The notes under the pieces were generated by a model that saw only the letters and a list, made by a program, of their open reading frames with translations, was not told where the DNA came from and made no database searches. This document shows positions 55,267 to 63,119 of a stretch of DNA of 64,000 nt, one piece after another (position 1 is the stretch's first letter; the number at the start of each line of letters is the position of its first letter). The translations under genes and the position numbers were made by a program. Source of the DNA: Cellulomonas wangsupingiae (GTDB lineage Bacteria > Actinomycetota > Actinomycetes > Actinomycetales > Cellulomonadaceae); assembly GCF_024508275.1 (NCBI RefSeq), contig NZ_CP101989.1, positions 372,001 through 436,000 of the forward strand, given 5' to 3'.

Positions 55267-55401
55267 AGTCGAACACTACCGGGGAGAGAGCCCGGTCCTC
55301 CCGGCGACGTGCAGGAACCAGGATCGTCGCTGTCGACGCGACGTCATCACCGACGCCGCTGGCCGCCGCGCCACGAGCCGGCCCTGGAAGGGAGCCACCC
55401 C

Positions 55402-55875
55402 ATGTCCGACACCGGCACCTTGCCCGGATGGTTGAAGCCCGCCAACCGCCTCGTGAAGCTCCTGCACCGGCTCGGCGTGCCGCTCGGGACCATCCACATC
55501 ATCACGATCCCCGGCCGCACCACCGGCGAACCGCGGTCGACGCCCGTCTCACCGCTCACCGTCGACGGTCGCCGTTACGTCATCGCCGGGCTCGCCGACT
55601 CGAGCTGGGCCAGGAACGCCCGCGCCGCCGGTCACGGTCGCCTCACGCGAGGACGCGCGCACGAGGACGTCGACCTGGTCGAGGTCACCGACCCCGCCGT
55701 TCGCAGGCGCGTCATGACCGCGTTCCCGACCGAGGTGCCCCACGGCGTCCAGTTCTTCATCCGCCTCGGGATCGTCGAGGGCGCCGAACCTGCCCAGTTC
55801 GCCGCAGCCGCGGACGAGGTCGCCGTCTTCGAGACGCGTCCCGCCGCGCACCGGCCCGCCGCGGCGCAGCCCTGA
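55402..55875 (+). CDS. Nitroreductase/deazaflavin (F420)-dependent oxidoreductase family protein
   Basis: This 157-residue protein follows the DDN-like split-barrel pattern: LPGWLKPANRLVKLLHRLGV at the N-terminus, IHIITIPGRTTGEPRSTPVS (the G-R-x-x-G-x-x-R cofactor loop) and DGRRYVIAGLADSSWARNAR. Such proteins bind F420 or FMN and reduce or detoxify small molecules. Divergent MarR control suggests induction by a toxic or phenolic compound. The ATG has GGGAG before it. Confidence 0.83.
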   Translation: MSDTGTLPGWLKPANRLVKLLHRLGVPLGTIHIITIPGRTTGEPRSTPVSPLTVDGRRYVIAGLADSSWARNARAAGHGRLTRGRAHEDVDLVEVTDPAVRRRVMTAFPTEVPHGVQFFIRLGIVEGAEPAQFAAAADEVAVFETRPAAHRPAAAQP

Positions 55876-55908
55876 CGGCGACCGTCCCGGCGCACGCTGC
55901 GGACCACG

Positions 55909-56814
55909 TCAGAACAGCCGTTCGCCCAGCACCCGGTCGAGCGCCGCGCGTCCCGCCGGCCCCCACGCGGGCTTCCCGCCGGGCAGGCCGCGGTCCCCGT
56001 TCTGGCCCATGAGCATCAGGAAGAGGCTCTTCACGGCGGCCAGTCCGCGGGCACGTCGGACGGTCGCCTCGTCCGCCTGCGCGTAGGTGGCGAAGAAGCG
56101 CGCGGTGACGCCCGCCGGCAGCAGGAGCCACGCCGCCGCGAGGTCCCACGCCGGGTCGCCGGCGAACAGGTCGCCGAAGTCCACGACGCCGGCCAGCGTC
56201 CCGTCGGTGACGACGACGTTCGCCGGGTGCAGGTCCCCGTGCACCCACACCGGCAGGCTCCGCCAGGCGGGGGCGGCGACGGCGTCGTCCCAGACGGCTC
56301 GGACGTCGGCGGCGTCCCGGCCGATCGCCTCGGCACCGACGGAGCCGAGGAAGTGCTCGAAGCCGTCGGTGCAGTCCCGGGGGTGCGCGCCGCGGTCGGT
56401 ACTCACCGGCGCGTCGGGGGGCGCCTCCACGTGCAGCGCCCGGAGGAACGCCGCCAGGGCGTCGGCCGCGTGCTCGCCGCGAGTGATCGACCCGTGGTCC
56501 AGCGGCGTTCCCGGGACCCACGTCATCACCGTCCAGAGCTTGGGGAACCGCGCGGACGGCGCACCGTCGCGCACCGGGACGGGAACGGGCAGCGGCAGGC
56601 GTGGGGCGAGCAGCGGCAGCCACCGGCGCTCCTTGAGCTGGTGGTCGGGCGTCGTGTCCATCCGCTGGATCCGCACGGCCAGCTCGCTGCCGAGGCGCCA
56701 CATCTGGTTGCCCCAGCCGCCGTCGACCTCGCGGAGCGGGAGATCGGCCAGGTCGGGGTGCTGGTCCCGCAGCAGGTCGCGGACGAGATCTGCGGTGATC
56801 TCGCTCGTCGTCAT
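55909..56814 (-). CDS. Aminoglycoside phosphotransferase family protein
   Basis: This 301-residue kinase-fold protein has GGWGNQMWRLGSELAVRIQR in the N-lobe, a hinge VMTWVPGTPLDHG, the catalytic loop LPVWVHGDLHPANVVVTDG (H-G-D-x-x-x-x-N) and DFGDLFAGDPAWDLAAAWLL (D-F-G, metal). It matches APH/macrolide-kinase-like proteins; resistance activity cannot be assumed. The C-terminal FLMLMGQNGDRGLPGGKPAW helps distinguish the subgroup. It is divergent from the YCII gene. Confidence 0.86.
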   Translation of the reverse strand: MTTSEITADLVRDLLRDQHPDLADLPLREVDGGWGNQMWRLGSELAVRIQRMDTTPDHQLKERRWLPLLAPRLPLPVPVPVRDGAPSARFPKLWTVMTWVPGTPLDHGSITRGEHAADALAAFLRALHVEAPPDAPVSTDRGAHPRDCTDGFEHFLGSVGAEAIGRDAADVRAVWDDAVAAPAWRSLPVWVHGDLHPANVVVTDGTLAGVVDFGDLFAGDPAWDLAAAWLLLPAGVTARFFATYAQADEATVRRARGLAAVKSLFLMLMGQNGDRGLPGGKPAWGPAGRAALDRVLGERLF

Positions 56815-56993
56815 GCGGAGCCACCCTAGTGAGCAGAGCGTCGATGCCCGCGAGGGCTGCTCCGTGTCCTGCGTGGCAGCGTCCTCGGCACCCGCCGGTT
56901 GCGCACCTGCCCCGACCGCCCTGTCGAATCCCGCGACCCCTGCCCGTCACAGTGGTGTCGGGCCACACGGGGCGAGCACGCAGGAGGAGCGTC

Positions 56994-57335
56994 ATGACGC
57001 AGTACGCCATCTACTTCCAGCAGCAGTGGGTGGGGGACCACCCGGCCGAGTGGTTCCGCAGCCGCGTGGAGCCCAGCACGGCGGTCGTCCGTGACATGGA
57101 GGCGGCGGGGGTCCTGGTCTTCGCCGGCGGGCTCGAGGAGGACCCGGCCGACGCGTTCACCGCCGACGCGACGAGCGGGACCCTGTCGATCACCGACGGT
57201 CCCTACGCCGAGACCGTCGAGCAGCTGGGCGGGATCACGATCATCGACGTGCCCGACCTGGACACGGCCAAGATGTGGGCGGGCAGGGTCGCCGAGGGGT
57301 GCGGCTGGCCCCAGGAGGTCCGGGTCGTCCGGTAG
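56994..57335 (+). CDS. YCII-related domain protein
   Basis: This 113-residue DGPF/YCII-type protein has MTQYAIYFQQQWVGDHPAEW, AGVLVFAGGLEEDPADAFTA, DGPYAETVEQLGGITIIDVP and DLDTAKMWAGRVAEGCG. The D-G-P-(Y/F) motif and the ferredoxin-like fold are typical. Functions of the family are not established; relatives are often encoded next to sigma factors. Here no sigma-factor gene is present. The ATG has AGGAGGAG before it. Confidence 0.85.
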   Translation: MTQYAIYFQQQWVGDHPAEWFRSRVEPSTAVVRDMEAAGVLVFAGGLEEDPADAFTADATSGTLSITDGPYAETVEQLGGITIIDVPDLDTAKMWAGRVAEGCGWPQEVRVVR

Positions 57336-57428
57336 GTCCCCGGAGGCTCGGCGGGCCAGCCCGTCGGGCCGTCGCTCGTCCGGACTCGTCTGCCTCCTGC
57401 CGACCGGATCCTCGCCGGGCGCTGCCCG

Positions 57429-58094
57429 TCAGCGGGTCTCGTGCAGAAGCCCTGCCTCGTGCGCGAGGACCGCGAGGTGCGTGCGGTCCTTGACGCCGAG
57501 CTTGACGAACATGCGCCGGAGGTAGGTGCGCACGGTCTCGGTGCTGAGCACGAGCTGGTCCGCGATCTCCTGGTTGCTGCACCCACGGGCCACCAGCCGG
57601 ACGACCTCGAGCTCGCGCGGGGTGAGCAGCCGCCCGACGAACGTGTGCGGACGTTCGGGGCGGGGTGGGGCGAGCTGGCGCAGGAGCCGGGCCGTGACCT
57701 CCGGGGCGAGGTGGGCGTGGCCGGCGTGCGCGGTGCGCACGCCGGCGAGGACCTCCTGCGGCGAGGCGTTCTTGAGCAGGAACCCGGAGACCCCCAGGCT
57801 CAGCGCCTCGTGCACGTAGTCGTCGAGGTCGAAGGTCGTGAGCATGACCACGCGCACGTCGGGCACGTCCTGGAGGATCTCGCGCGCCGCGTCGAGGCCC
57901 GTGCGACGCGGCATCTGGACGTCCAGGAGCGCCACGTGGGGCTGGTAGGCCCGCACGAGGCGGACGGCCTCGTCGCCGTCCCCCGCCTCGCCCTCGAGAC
58001 GGAAGCCCGGGGTCCGTTCGAAGAGCTTGCGGTAGACGCCCCGGAACGACGGGTCGTCGTCGGCGACGACGACCCGGATGGACGGTTCGGTCAT
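57429..58094 (-). CDS. Response regulator, NarL/LuxR type
   Basis: This 221-residue protein has a receiver domain (VVVADDDPSFRGVYRKLFER, phospho-acceptor Asp58 in VALLDVQMP, Thr in VVMLTTFDLDDY, Lys in FLLKNAS) and a C-terminal LuxR helix-turn-helix (LTPRELEVVRLVARGCSNQE, then IADQLVLSTETVRTYLRRMF). Phosphorylation should trigger DNA binding. The partner histidine kinase gene is divergent, with 67 bases between starts. The target is probably the ABC exporter genes behind the kinase. Confidence 0.92.
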   Translation of the reverse strand: MTEPSIRVVVADDDPSFRGVYRKLFERTPGFRLEGEAGDGDEAVRLVRAYQPHVALLDVQMPRRTGLDAAREILQDVPDVRVVMLTTFDLDDYVHEALSLGVSGFLLKNASPQEVLAGVRTAHAGHAHLAPEVTARLLRQLAPPRPERPHTFVGRLLTPRELEVVRLVARGCSNQEIADQLVLSTETVRTYLRRMFVKLGVKDRTHLAVLAHEAGLLHETR

Positions 58095-58161
58095 AGCACG
58101 CAAGTATCCCGGGCCACGGCCGGCCGCCGGTGCCGGATCGGGGTGGTCTAGCATCCGTCGC

Positions 58162-59292
58162 ATGCCAGGCTCTGCGCTCGCGGCGCCGTCGCCGCACGAG
58201 TCGTCGGCGCTGGTCCGGTGGTCGGTGAACGCTGTCGCCGCGGCGGTCGTCCTGGGTGTGTTCTGGCTGCCGCCCGCGATGGGCGCGGACGATCCGTGGC
58301 ATCGCGCGGTAGGGCTGTCGCTCGCGGCGTTCGTCGGGGTGGCGATGCTGGTCAGGGAGCGGCTCCCCACCCTCGTCGTGGCGGGTGTCGGGCTCGCGAC
58401 CCTGGGCGCGATGGCGCTCGGGGTCACGGAGGACTTCATGCTCGCGGTCGCGTGGTGCCTGTACCCGTTGGCGGTGCGTCGTGCCGCGAGCGCACGCCGG
58501 CTGGTGATCGGGCTCGTCGCCGTGCTGCTCGTCGTCCTGGCCGTGTCGGGTGTCCCGGACGACAGCCGGCAGGTGGCGCAGTGGATGGTCCTGTCCGTGG
58601 CCGCGCCGGGCGTGGCGTGGTTGCTCGGCACGGCGGTCGGCCGCCGGATCGAGGTGGCGGCCGAGGCCGCGCGGGTCGCGGCGCGGCTGGAGGTCGCCCG
58701 TGACGTGCACGACGTGGTGGGTCACGCGCTCGGCCTGCTGAGCGCGGAGGCCGGGGTGGCCCGCTCGCTGCCCGACGCGGACGAGGACGAGCTGCGTGAG
58801 GCGCTGGCCGACATCGAGGTCCGGGCCCGCGGCACGCTGGAGGACGTCCAGGGCCTGGTCGGCGCCTTGCGGACGTCGTCGTCGGACGCGCCCGACCAGG
58901 GCGGGCTCGCGTCCCGTCTGCAGGAGCTGGTGGCGCGGACGCGTGGTGCAGGTGTCCACGTCGAGGCGCTGATCGAGGTCGACGAGCGGGTCGACGAGGC
59001 GACGAGCCTGGTGGTCTTCCGCATCGTCCAGGAGGCGCTGGCCAACACGGTGCGTCATGCGCCCGGCGCCCCGTGCACGGTGGTGGTCGGGTCGGAGGGG
59101 TCGCACGTGAGCGTGCGTGTCCGGGACCGGGGTCCGGGCGCCGGGGGCACGGAACCGGGATACGGCCTGACGGGGATGCGTGAGCGCGCCACCCTGGTGG
59201 GGGGCACCGTGGACTGGGCGGACCACCCGGCGGGTGGGTTCGAGGTCCTTGCCCGCCTGCCCGCGACTCGGCAGGTGTCTACTTCCGGGTGA
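58162..59292 (+). CDS. Sensor histidine kinase (HisKA_3 type)
   Basis: This 376-residue kinase has about five membrane helices in the first 160 residues with only short outside loops, then the dimerisation/phospho-acceptor segment RLEVARDVHDVVGHALGLLS (His183), and an ATPase domain with IVQEALANTVRHAPG (N-box), RVRDRGPGAGG and GYGLTGMRERATLVGG. It pairs with the NarL-type regulator at 57429. The short-loop membrane sensor is typical of kinases that sense membrane or cell-envelope stress. Confidence 0.92.
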   Translation: MPGSALAAPSPHESSALVRWSVNAVAAAVVLGVFWLPPAMGADDPWHRAVGLSLAAFVGVAMLVRERLPTLVVAGVGLATLGAMALGVTEDFMLAVAWCLYPLAVRRAASARRLVIGLVAVLLVVLAVSGVPDDSRQVAQWMVLSVAAPGVAWLLGTAVGRRIEVAAEAARVAARLEVARDVHDVVGHALGLLSAEAGVARSLPDADEDELREALADIEVRARGTLEDVQGLVGALRTSSSDAPDQGGLASRLQELVARTRGAGVHVEALIEVDERVDEATSLVVFRIVQEALANTVRHAPGAPCTVVVGSEGSHVSVRVRDRGPGAGGTEPGYGLTGMRERATLVGGTVDWADHPAGGFEVLARLPATRQVSTSG

Positions 59293-59355
59293 CCCGGGCG
59301 CCGGTGGGGTGCGGACAGGATCGAGGCGTCCTTCCCGCACGTCCGTGAGGTCCAC

Positions 59356-60063
59356 GTGATCACGATCGAGCACCTGTCCAAGCGGTACCGGCAGTCCATG
59401 GCCGTCGACGACGTGACGTTCACCGCGGTGCCCGGCCGCGTGACGGGGTTCCTCGGTCCGAACGGCGCCGGCAAGTCGACGACGCTGCGCATCCTGCTCG
59501 GACTGAGCTCTGCGACGAGCGGCACGGCGACGATCGGCGGTCGGCGGTACGCCGAGCTGCGGGACCCCCTGCGGACGGTGGGGGCCATGCTGGACGGCGC
59601 GGGTGCGGTCCCGGAGCGTCGCGCGGTCGACCACCTCCGGTGGATCGCCCAGTCGAACCGGATCCCGCGGTCGCGGGTCGACGAGGTGCTCGGACTCGTG
59701 GATCTCGAGCGAGCCCGGTCGCAGCGGGTGCGCACGTTCTCGTCGGGGATGGCGCAGCGTCTGGGCATCGCGGCGGCGCTGCTCGGCGACCCGCAGGTCG
59801 TCGTCCTCGACGAGCCGACGAACGGCCTGGACCCCGCGGGGATCCGGTGGATCCGCACCCTGATGCGCGAGTTCGCCGCGCAGGGGCGCACCGTGCTGGT
59901 CTCGAGCCACCAGATGGCGGAGATGGCGGACACGGTCGACGACCTGGTGATCATCGACCGCGGTCGGGTCCTCGTGCACGGGACGCTCGGCGAGGTGGTC
60001 GCGGGGCACCTCTCGCTCGAGGACGCGTTCTTCGCCGCACTGGCCGCGGGCGCGGCCCGGTGA
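59356..60063 (+). CDS. ABC transporter ATP-binding protein, ABC-2 exporter type
   Basis: This 235-residue ATPase has Walker A GFLGPNGAGKSTTLRILLGL, signature FSSGMAQRLGIAAALLG, Walker B VVVLDEPTNGLDPAGI and switch His SSHQMAEM. It is of the drug/bacitracin exporter class. The GTG at 59356 is the start. It is followed by two permease genes with GTGA overlaps, forming an operon behind the histidine kinase gene. Confidence 0.92.
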   Translation: MITIEHLSKRYRQSMAVDDVTFTAVPGRVTGFLGPNGAGKSTTLRILLGLSSATSGTATIGGRRYAELRDPLRTVGAMLDGAGAVPERRAVDHLRWIAQSNRIPRSRVDEVLGLVDLERARSQRVRTFSSGMAQRLGIAAALLGDPQVVVLDEPTNGLDPAGIRWIRTLMREFAAQGRTVLVSSHQMAEMADTVDDLVIIDRGRVLVHGTLGEVVAGHLSLEDAFFAALAAGAAR

Positions 60064-60854
60064 GCGCGCTCGTGGCGGTCGTGCGTTCCGAGCTGACGAA
60101 GATCCTCACGCTGCGCAGCGTGTGGCTCACGCTCGGTGGCGTGCTGGCGCTCCAGGTGCTCGTGGGTGCGACGTCGTTGTCCCTGTACTCCGACGCGGTC
60201 GCCGCCATCACGCCCGACGGGATCATCGAGATCTTCGTCGGGCAGCCGCAGGACGCGGAGCAGGCGATGCTGGAGAGTCTCGTCGCGTCGTCGCTCGAGA
60301 CGTGCATCTTCCTGCCGGTGGTGGCGGCGGTGATCGCCGGGCAGGAGTTCCGCGGGCGTCAGCTGCGCACGAGCATGCTCGCGGTGCCCGCGCGCGGGCA
60401 CCTGGTCGCCGCGAAGCTCGGCGCCGCCGGCATCTTCCTCCTCCTGCCTGCGTTGCTGGTCGCCGCGGTGTCGACGCTGTTCACCTGGCTCGCGGTGCGG
60501 CAGTGGCAGTCCGGGCTCGTCGTGAGCCAGGCCGCGTTGTCCGCGCAGGCTCGGTTCGTCGTCCTCGCGGTGGCGCTGTGCCTGGTGACGTACGCGGTCA
60601 CGCTCGTCACGCGCAGCGTGGTGATCGCGGTGATGGTGGCGGTGGTCCTGACCGCCGTGGCGATGTCCCAGGCCCTCGCGCCGACCCTGGACCGCTGGCT
60701 GCCGGTCAGTGCGGGTCGCAACCTGCTGCTGGACCCCGTGTCCACGCCCGACCTGACGTCGGGGCGGACGCTCGCGGTCGCGGTGCTGGCGACGTGGGTC
60801 GTCGTGCTCGGGATCGCCGCGGGTACGGCGTTCACCCGCCGGGAGGCGCCGTGA
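60060..60854 (+). CDS. ABC-2 type transporter permease (first)
   Basis: This 264-residue membrane protein begins with the typical VVRSELTKILTLRSVWLTLG and has about six transmembrane helices; the loop QEFRGRQLRTSMLAVPARGH is the usual ABC-2 coupling segment (E-x-x-x-x-x-L). It overlaps the ATPase gene by GTGA and the next permease gene by GTGA. With the second permease it likely forms a heterodimeric export channel. Confidence 0.87.
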   Translation: MSALVAVVRSELTKILTLRSVWLTLGGVLALQVLVGATSLSLYSDAVAAITPDGIIEIFVGQPQDAEQAMLESLVASSLETCIFLPVVAAVIAGQEFRGRQLRTSMLAVPARGHLVAAKLGAAGIFLLLPALLVAAVSTLFTWLAVRQWQSGLVVSQAALSAQARFVVLAVALCLVTYAVTLVTRSVVIAVMVAVVLTAVAMSQALAPTLDRWLPVSAGRNLLLDPVSTPDLTSGRTLAVAVLATWVVVLGIAAGTAFTRREAP

Positions 60855-61579
60855 GCGCCGTGCTCGCCGCGGAGCTCACGAAGGTCCGCACCCTCCCGTC
60901 GGCGTGGGCGGTGGTGGGCGCCGCGCTCGTCGCCGACATGGTGCTGGCGGTGCTCGCGCGCGACGACACGCTGCGCCTGGCCGGAGCCGACGGCGGGACC
61001 CCGCTCGGCCAGGTCGGCAGTCTCATGCTCGCGCCCGTGTACGTCTTCGCAGCGCTCGGTGCGATCGCGGCGGGGAGCGAGTACACCGGCGGGCAGCTGC
61101 GCTCGAGCCTGCTCGCGACGCCGGACCGCGCCCGGTCGTTCCGCGCCCACCTGGCCGTGGCGGCGGGCGTGAGCGCAGCCGCCGCGCTCGTGGTCGTGGC
61201 GCCGGCATACCTCGTCCAGCACGCGGGCGCCCTGGGCGCGGGCACGCTCGGGCCACGTGATGCCGTGACGGCGGTGCTCGCGCTGGTGAGCGCGTACACG
61301 TTGGTGTCGGTGCTCGCGTTCGGGTTCGCGGTGCTGGCTCGTGGCGCGGTGGTGCCGCTGGTCGTGCTCGTCGTCGCCGCCCTGCTCGTCGCACCGACCC
61401 TGCGCGGTGCGCTGCCGCAGGTGATCGCGCTTCTCCCGCAGGACGCGGCGCTGAGCGCCGTCGGGACGCCCGAGGGCCCTGACGCGTTGACGCGTGGGGC
61501 GGGTCTCGGGGTCCTGACGGCATGGGTCGCCGCGTGCGTCGCGGCGGCGTCCGTGACGTTCGCACGACGTGATGCCTGA
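60851..61579 (+). CDS. ABC-2 type transporter permease (second)
   Basis: This 242-residue protein is a paralogue of the first permease: VLAAELTKVRTLPSAWAVVG at the start, AAGSEYTGGQLRSSLLATPD as coupling segment, and about six hydrophobic helices. A GTG start overlaps the previous stop. The exporter substrate may be an antimicrobial peptide, lipid or drug; the linked two-component system supports an envelope-defence role (inference). Confidence 0.87.
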   Translation: MSAVLAAELTKVRTLPSAWAVVGAALVADMVLAVLARDDTLRLAGADGGTPLGQVGSLMLAPVYVFAALGAIAAGSEYTGGQLRSSLLATPDRARSFRAHLAVAAGVSAAAALVVVAPAYLVQHAGALGAGTLGPRDAVTAVLALVSAYTLVSVLAFGFAVLARGAVVPLVVLVVAALLVAPTLRGALPQVIALLPQDAALSAVGTPEGPDALTRGAGLGVLTAWVAACVAAASVTFARRDA

Positions 61580-61856
61580 TGTCGCAGGACGACGCCCGGG
61601 CGTTCGTCGACGCGAGCACGCAGGACGCCCGCCGCTCCGGGTGGATCGCCGTGGTGTTCACACCTCCGACGCGCTCACCGGGCAGCAGCGCGACGAGGTG
61701 GTCGGCGGGCTCGACGGGCTGCACGTCCGACTGAGCGCCGTCCGGCGGCGCGTCGGAGCCGCGTTGCGGGGTGTAGCGGGCACGCGGATCCAGCGGCTCC
61801 GGACCAGGCGGGTGGGTCTCAACCCCGACGGGCCGCGGCCTCGTGGATCGTGGTGA
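61579..61856 (+). pseudogene. Small gene with a probable 2-base frameshift, family unknown
   Basis: The ATG at 61579 overlaps the permease stop. The first 27 codons (MSQDDARAFVDASTQDARRS, then GWIAVVF) are strongly GC3-biased, but the frame then degrades. The coding-like continuation in another frame is SDALTGQQRDEVVGGLDGLH, then VRLSAVRRRVGAALRGVAG. Removing one AC from TTCACACC near 61660 would join them into about 90 residues. The 3' part overlaps the end of the convergent HEAT-repeat gene. I do not recognise the family; either a decayed gene or a sequence error is possible. Confidence 0.4.
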
Positions 61857-62907
61857 CGCCCTGGATCACGACGGCGTCGATCGCGGACTCGTCTGGGGCG
61901 CGTCGCTCCCACACGAGGCCCGGCTCGAGCGACTCGTCGACCGCACCGTCGGGACGACGGGGCCACAGCTGCGTGCGCGGGTAGGTGCCCGTCAGCGCGA
62001 GCGACCACCCCGTGCCGGCGACACGCTCGTCGACAGCGGTGACGATCTGCTGCTCGATCTGCCGCGCCGACTCGGGCGCCCCCGGGTCACACCTGGCGAT
62101 CGCGAACGCCACGGCCTCGGTGTGCTCGTCCTCGTCGCCGGCCCACGCCCGTGCGATCTCCTCCAACGCCGCCAGCAGCACGGGGTCCGCGAGCTCTGCC
62201 GCCGCCTCGAGCACCACGAGCCCGATGAGCCTGTCGGGTTCCTCGATCAGAGCCAGGACCCGGGCGAGCGCCGCCGGGTCCCCGCGGCGGGCCAGCCCCA
62301 GCAGCGCCTCCGCTGCTGTGTCGGGGTCCTCGTCGTCCAGCCGCGCGAGCAGGGCGGCGCGGATCGCGGGTGAGTCCTGCGACCACTGGGAACCCAGGCC
62401 GAAGGTCGCCCAGTCACGGACGCGGGGATCGGGGTCCGACGAGAGCGTGATCAACGTATCGAGAGCCCGCTCGGTCGGGGGTGCGGCGTAGGGCATGCCC
62501 GGTACGGACATCGCCACCGCGCGGCGCACGCCGGGAGCCGGGTCCCCCGCGAACGACAGCAGCTCGTCGAGCCACGCGACGTCCTCCGCCTTGCCCAGGG
62601 CGTCCACCAGGTCCTCACGGACGTCGTCGTCCCGCTCCGCGCGAGCCGCGCGCAGCACCTCGGGGAGCACGCGCGCGCCGAAGGGTCGTCCCTCCGGGTA
62701 CCCGAACTGTCCGAGGACCCACGCCGCGGCCCGGCGGTGCCACGGGTCGTCGTGCGACAGCGCGCTCAGAGCCAGCTCGAGGACGGACTCCGCAGCCTCG
62801 ACCTGGAGCTGCTGCACCAGGGACGCCGCCTCGTCGTCCACGTCGGCGTCCTCGGGCCCCTGACCCAGCGCGAGCAGCCGCACCCACCGTGCGTCGACCT
62901 CAGCCAC
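61819..62907 (-). CDS. HEAT-repeat protein
   Basis: This protein has about 362 residues built of helical HEAT repeats: DPWHRRAAAWVLGQFGYPEG, ERDDDVREDLVDALGKAEDV, DPAPGVRRAVAMSVPGMPY, DPDPRVRDWATFGLGSQW and DEDPDTAAEALLGLARRGDP. This pattern is like PBS-lyase/E-Z-type HEAT proteins, which act as protein-binding scaffolds. It has no other domain. The start is uncertain: a GTG at 62907 is used, another GTG at 62937 is possible, and neither has a clear ribosome site. Confidence 0.75.
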   Translation of the reverse strand: MAEVDARWVRLLALGQGPEDADVDDEAASLVQQLQVEAAESVLELALSALSHDDPWHRRAAAWVLGQFGYPEGRPFGARVLPEVLRAARAERDDDVREDLVDALGKAEDVAWLDELLSFAGDPAPGVRRAVAMSVPGMPYAAPPTERALDTLITLSSDPDPRVRDWATFGLGSQWSQDSPAIRAALLARLDDEDPDTAAEALLGLARRGDPAALARVLALIEEPDRLIGLVVLEAAAELADPVLLAALEEIARAWAGDEDEHTEAVAFAIARCDPGAPESARQIEQQIVTAVDERVAGTGWSLALTGTYPRTQLWPRRPDGAVDESLEPGLVWERRAPDESAIDAVVIQGVTTIHEAAARRG

Positions 62908-62944
62908 GACGCGACGGTATCGCTCACTCCCGGGCACAGGGGGG

Positions 62945-63088
62945 GATACCGTCGCCAACCTCTCGGTGCTCGAGAACGGACGTGCCCGTGCCGTCCGGTC
63001 CTCCACGCTCACCGCGATCTGCGACGCGCTGGACCGTCGCCCCGGCGACATCCTGGACGTCGAGGCACGCGCCGCTCCACCCCGCTGA
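62945..63088 (+). pseudogene. Truncated XRE/Cro-type regulator relic
   Basis: Forty-seven codons to the TGA at 63086-63088 encode VANLSVLENGRARAVRSSTL, then TAICDALDRRPGDILDVEAR. This is the second half of a small XRE helix-turn-helix protein of the YdaS/YozG-like kind (N-x-S-x-L-K/E-N-G-R-A-x-A-x-R-x-S-T-L). The first helix pair (about 25-30 residues) and a start codon are missing, so it is a 5'-deleted relic. It lies in the 212 bases between the HEAT-repeat gene and the epimerase gene. Confidence 0.65.
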
Positions 63089-63119
63089 TCGGTGCGGACA
63101 GTTCCGTATCCTGCGTGTC

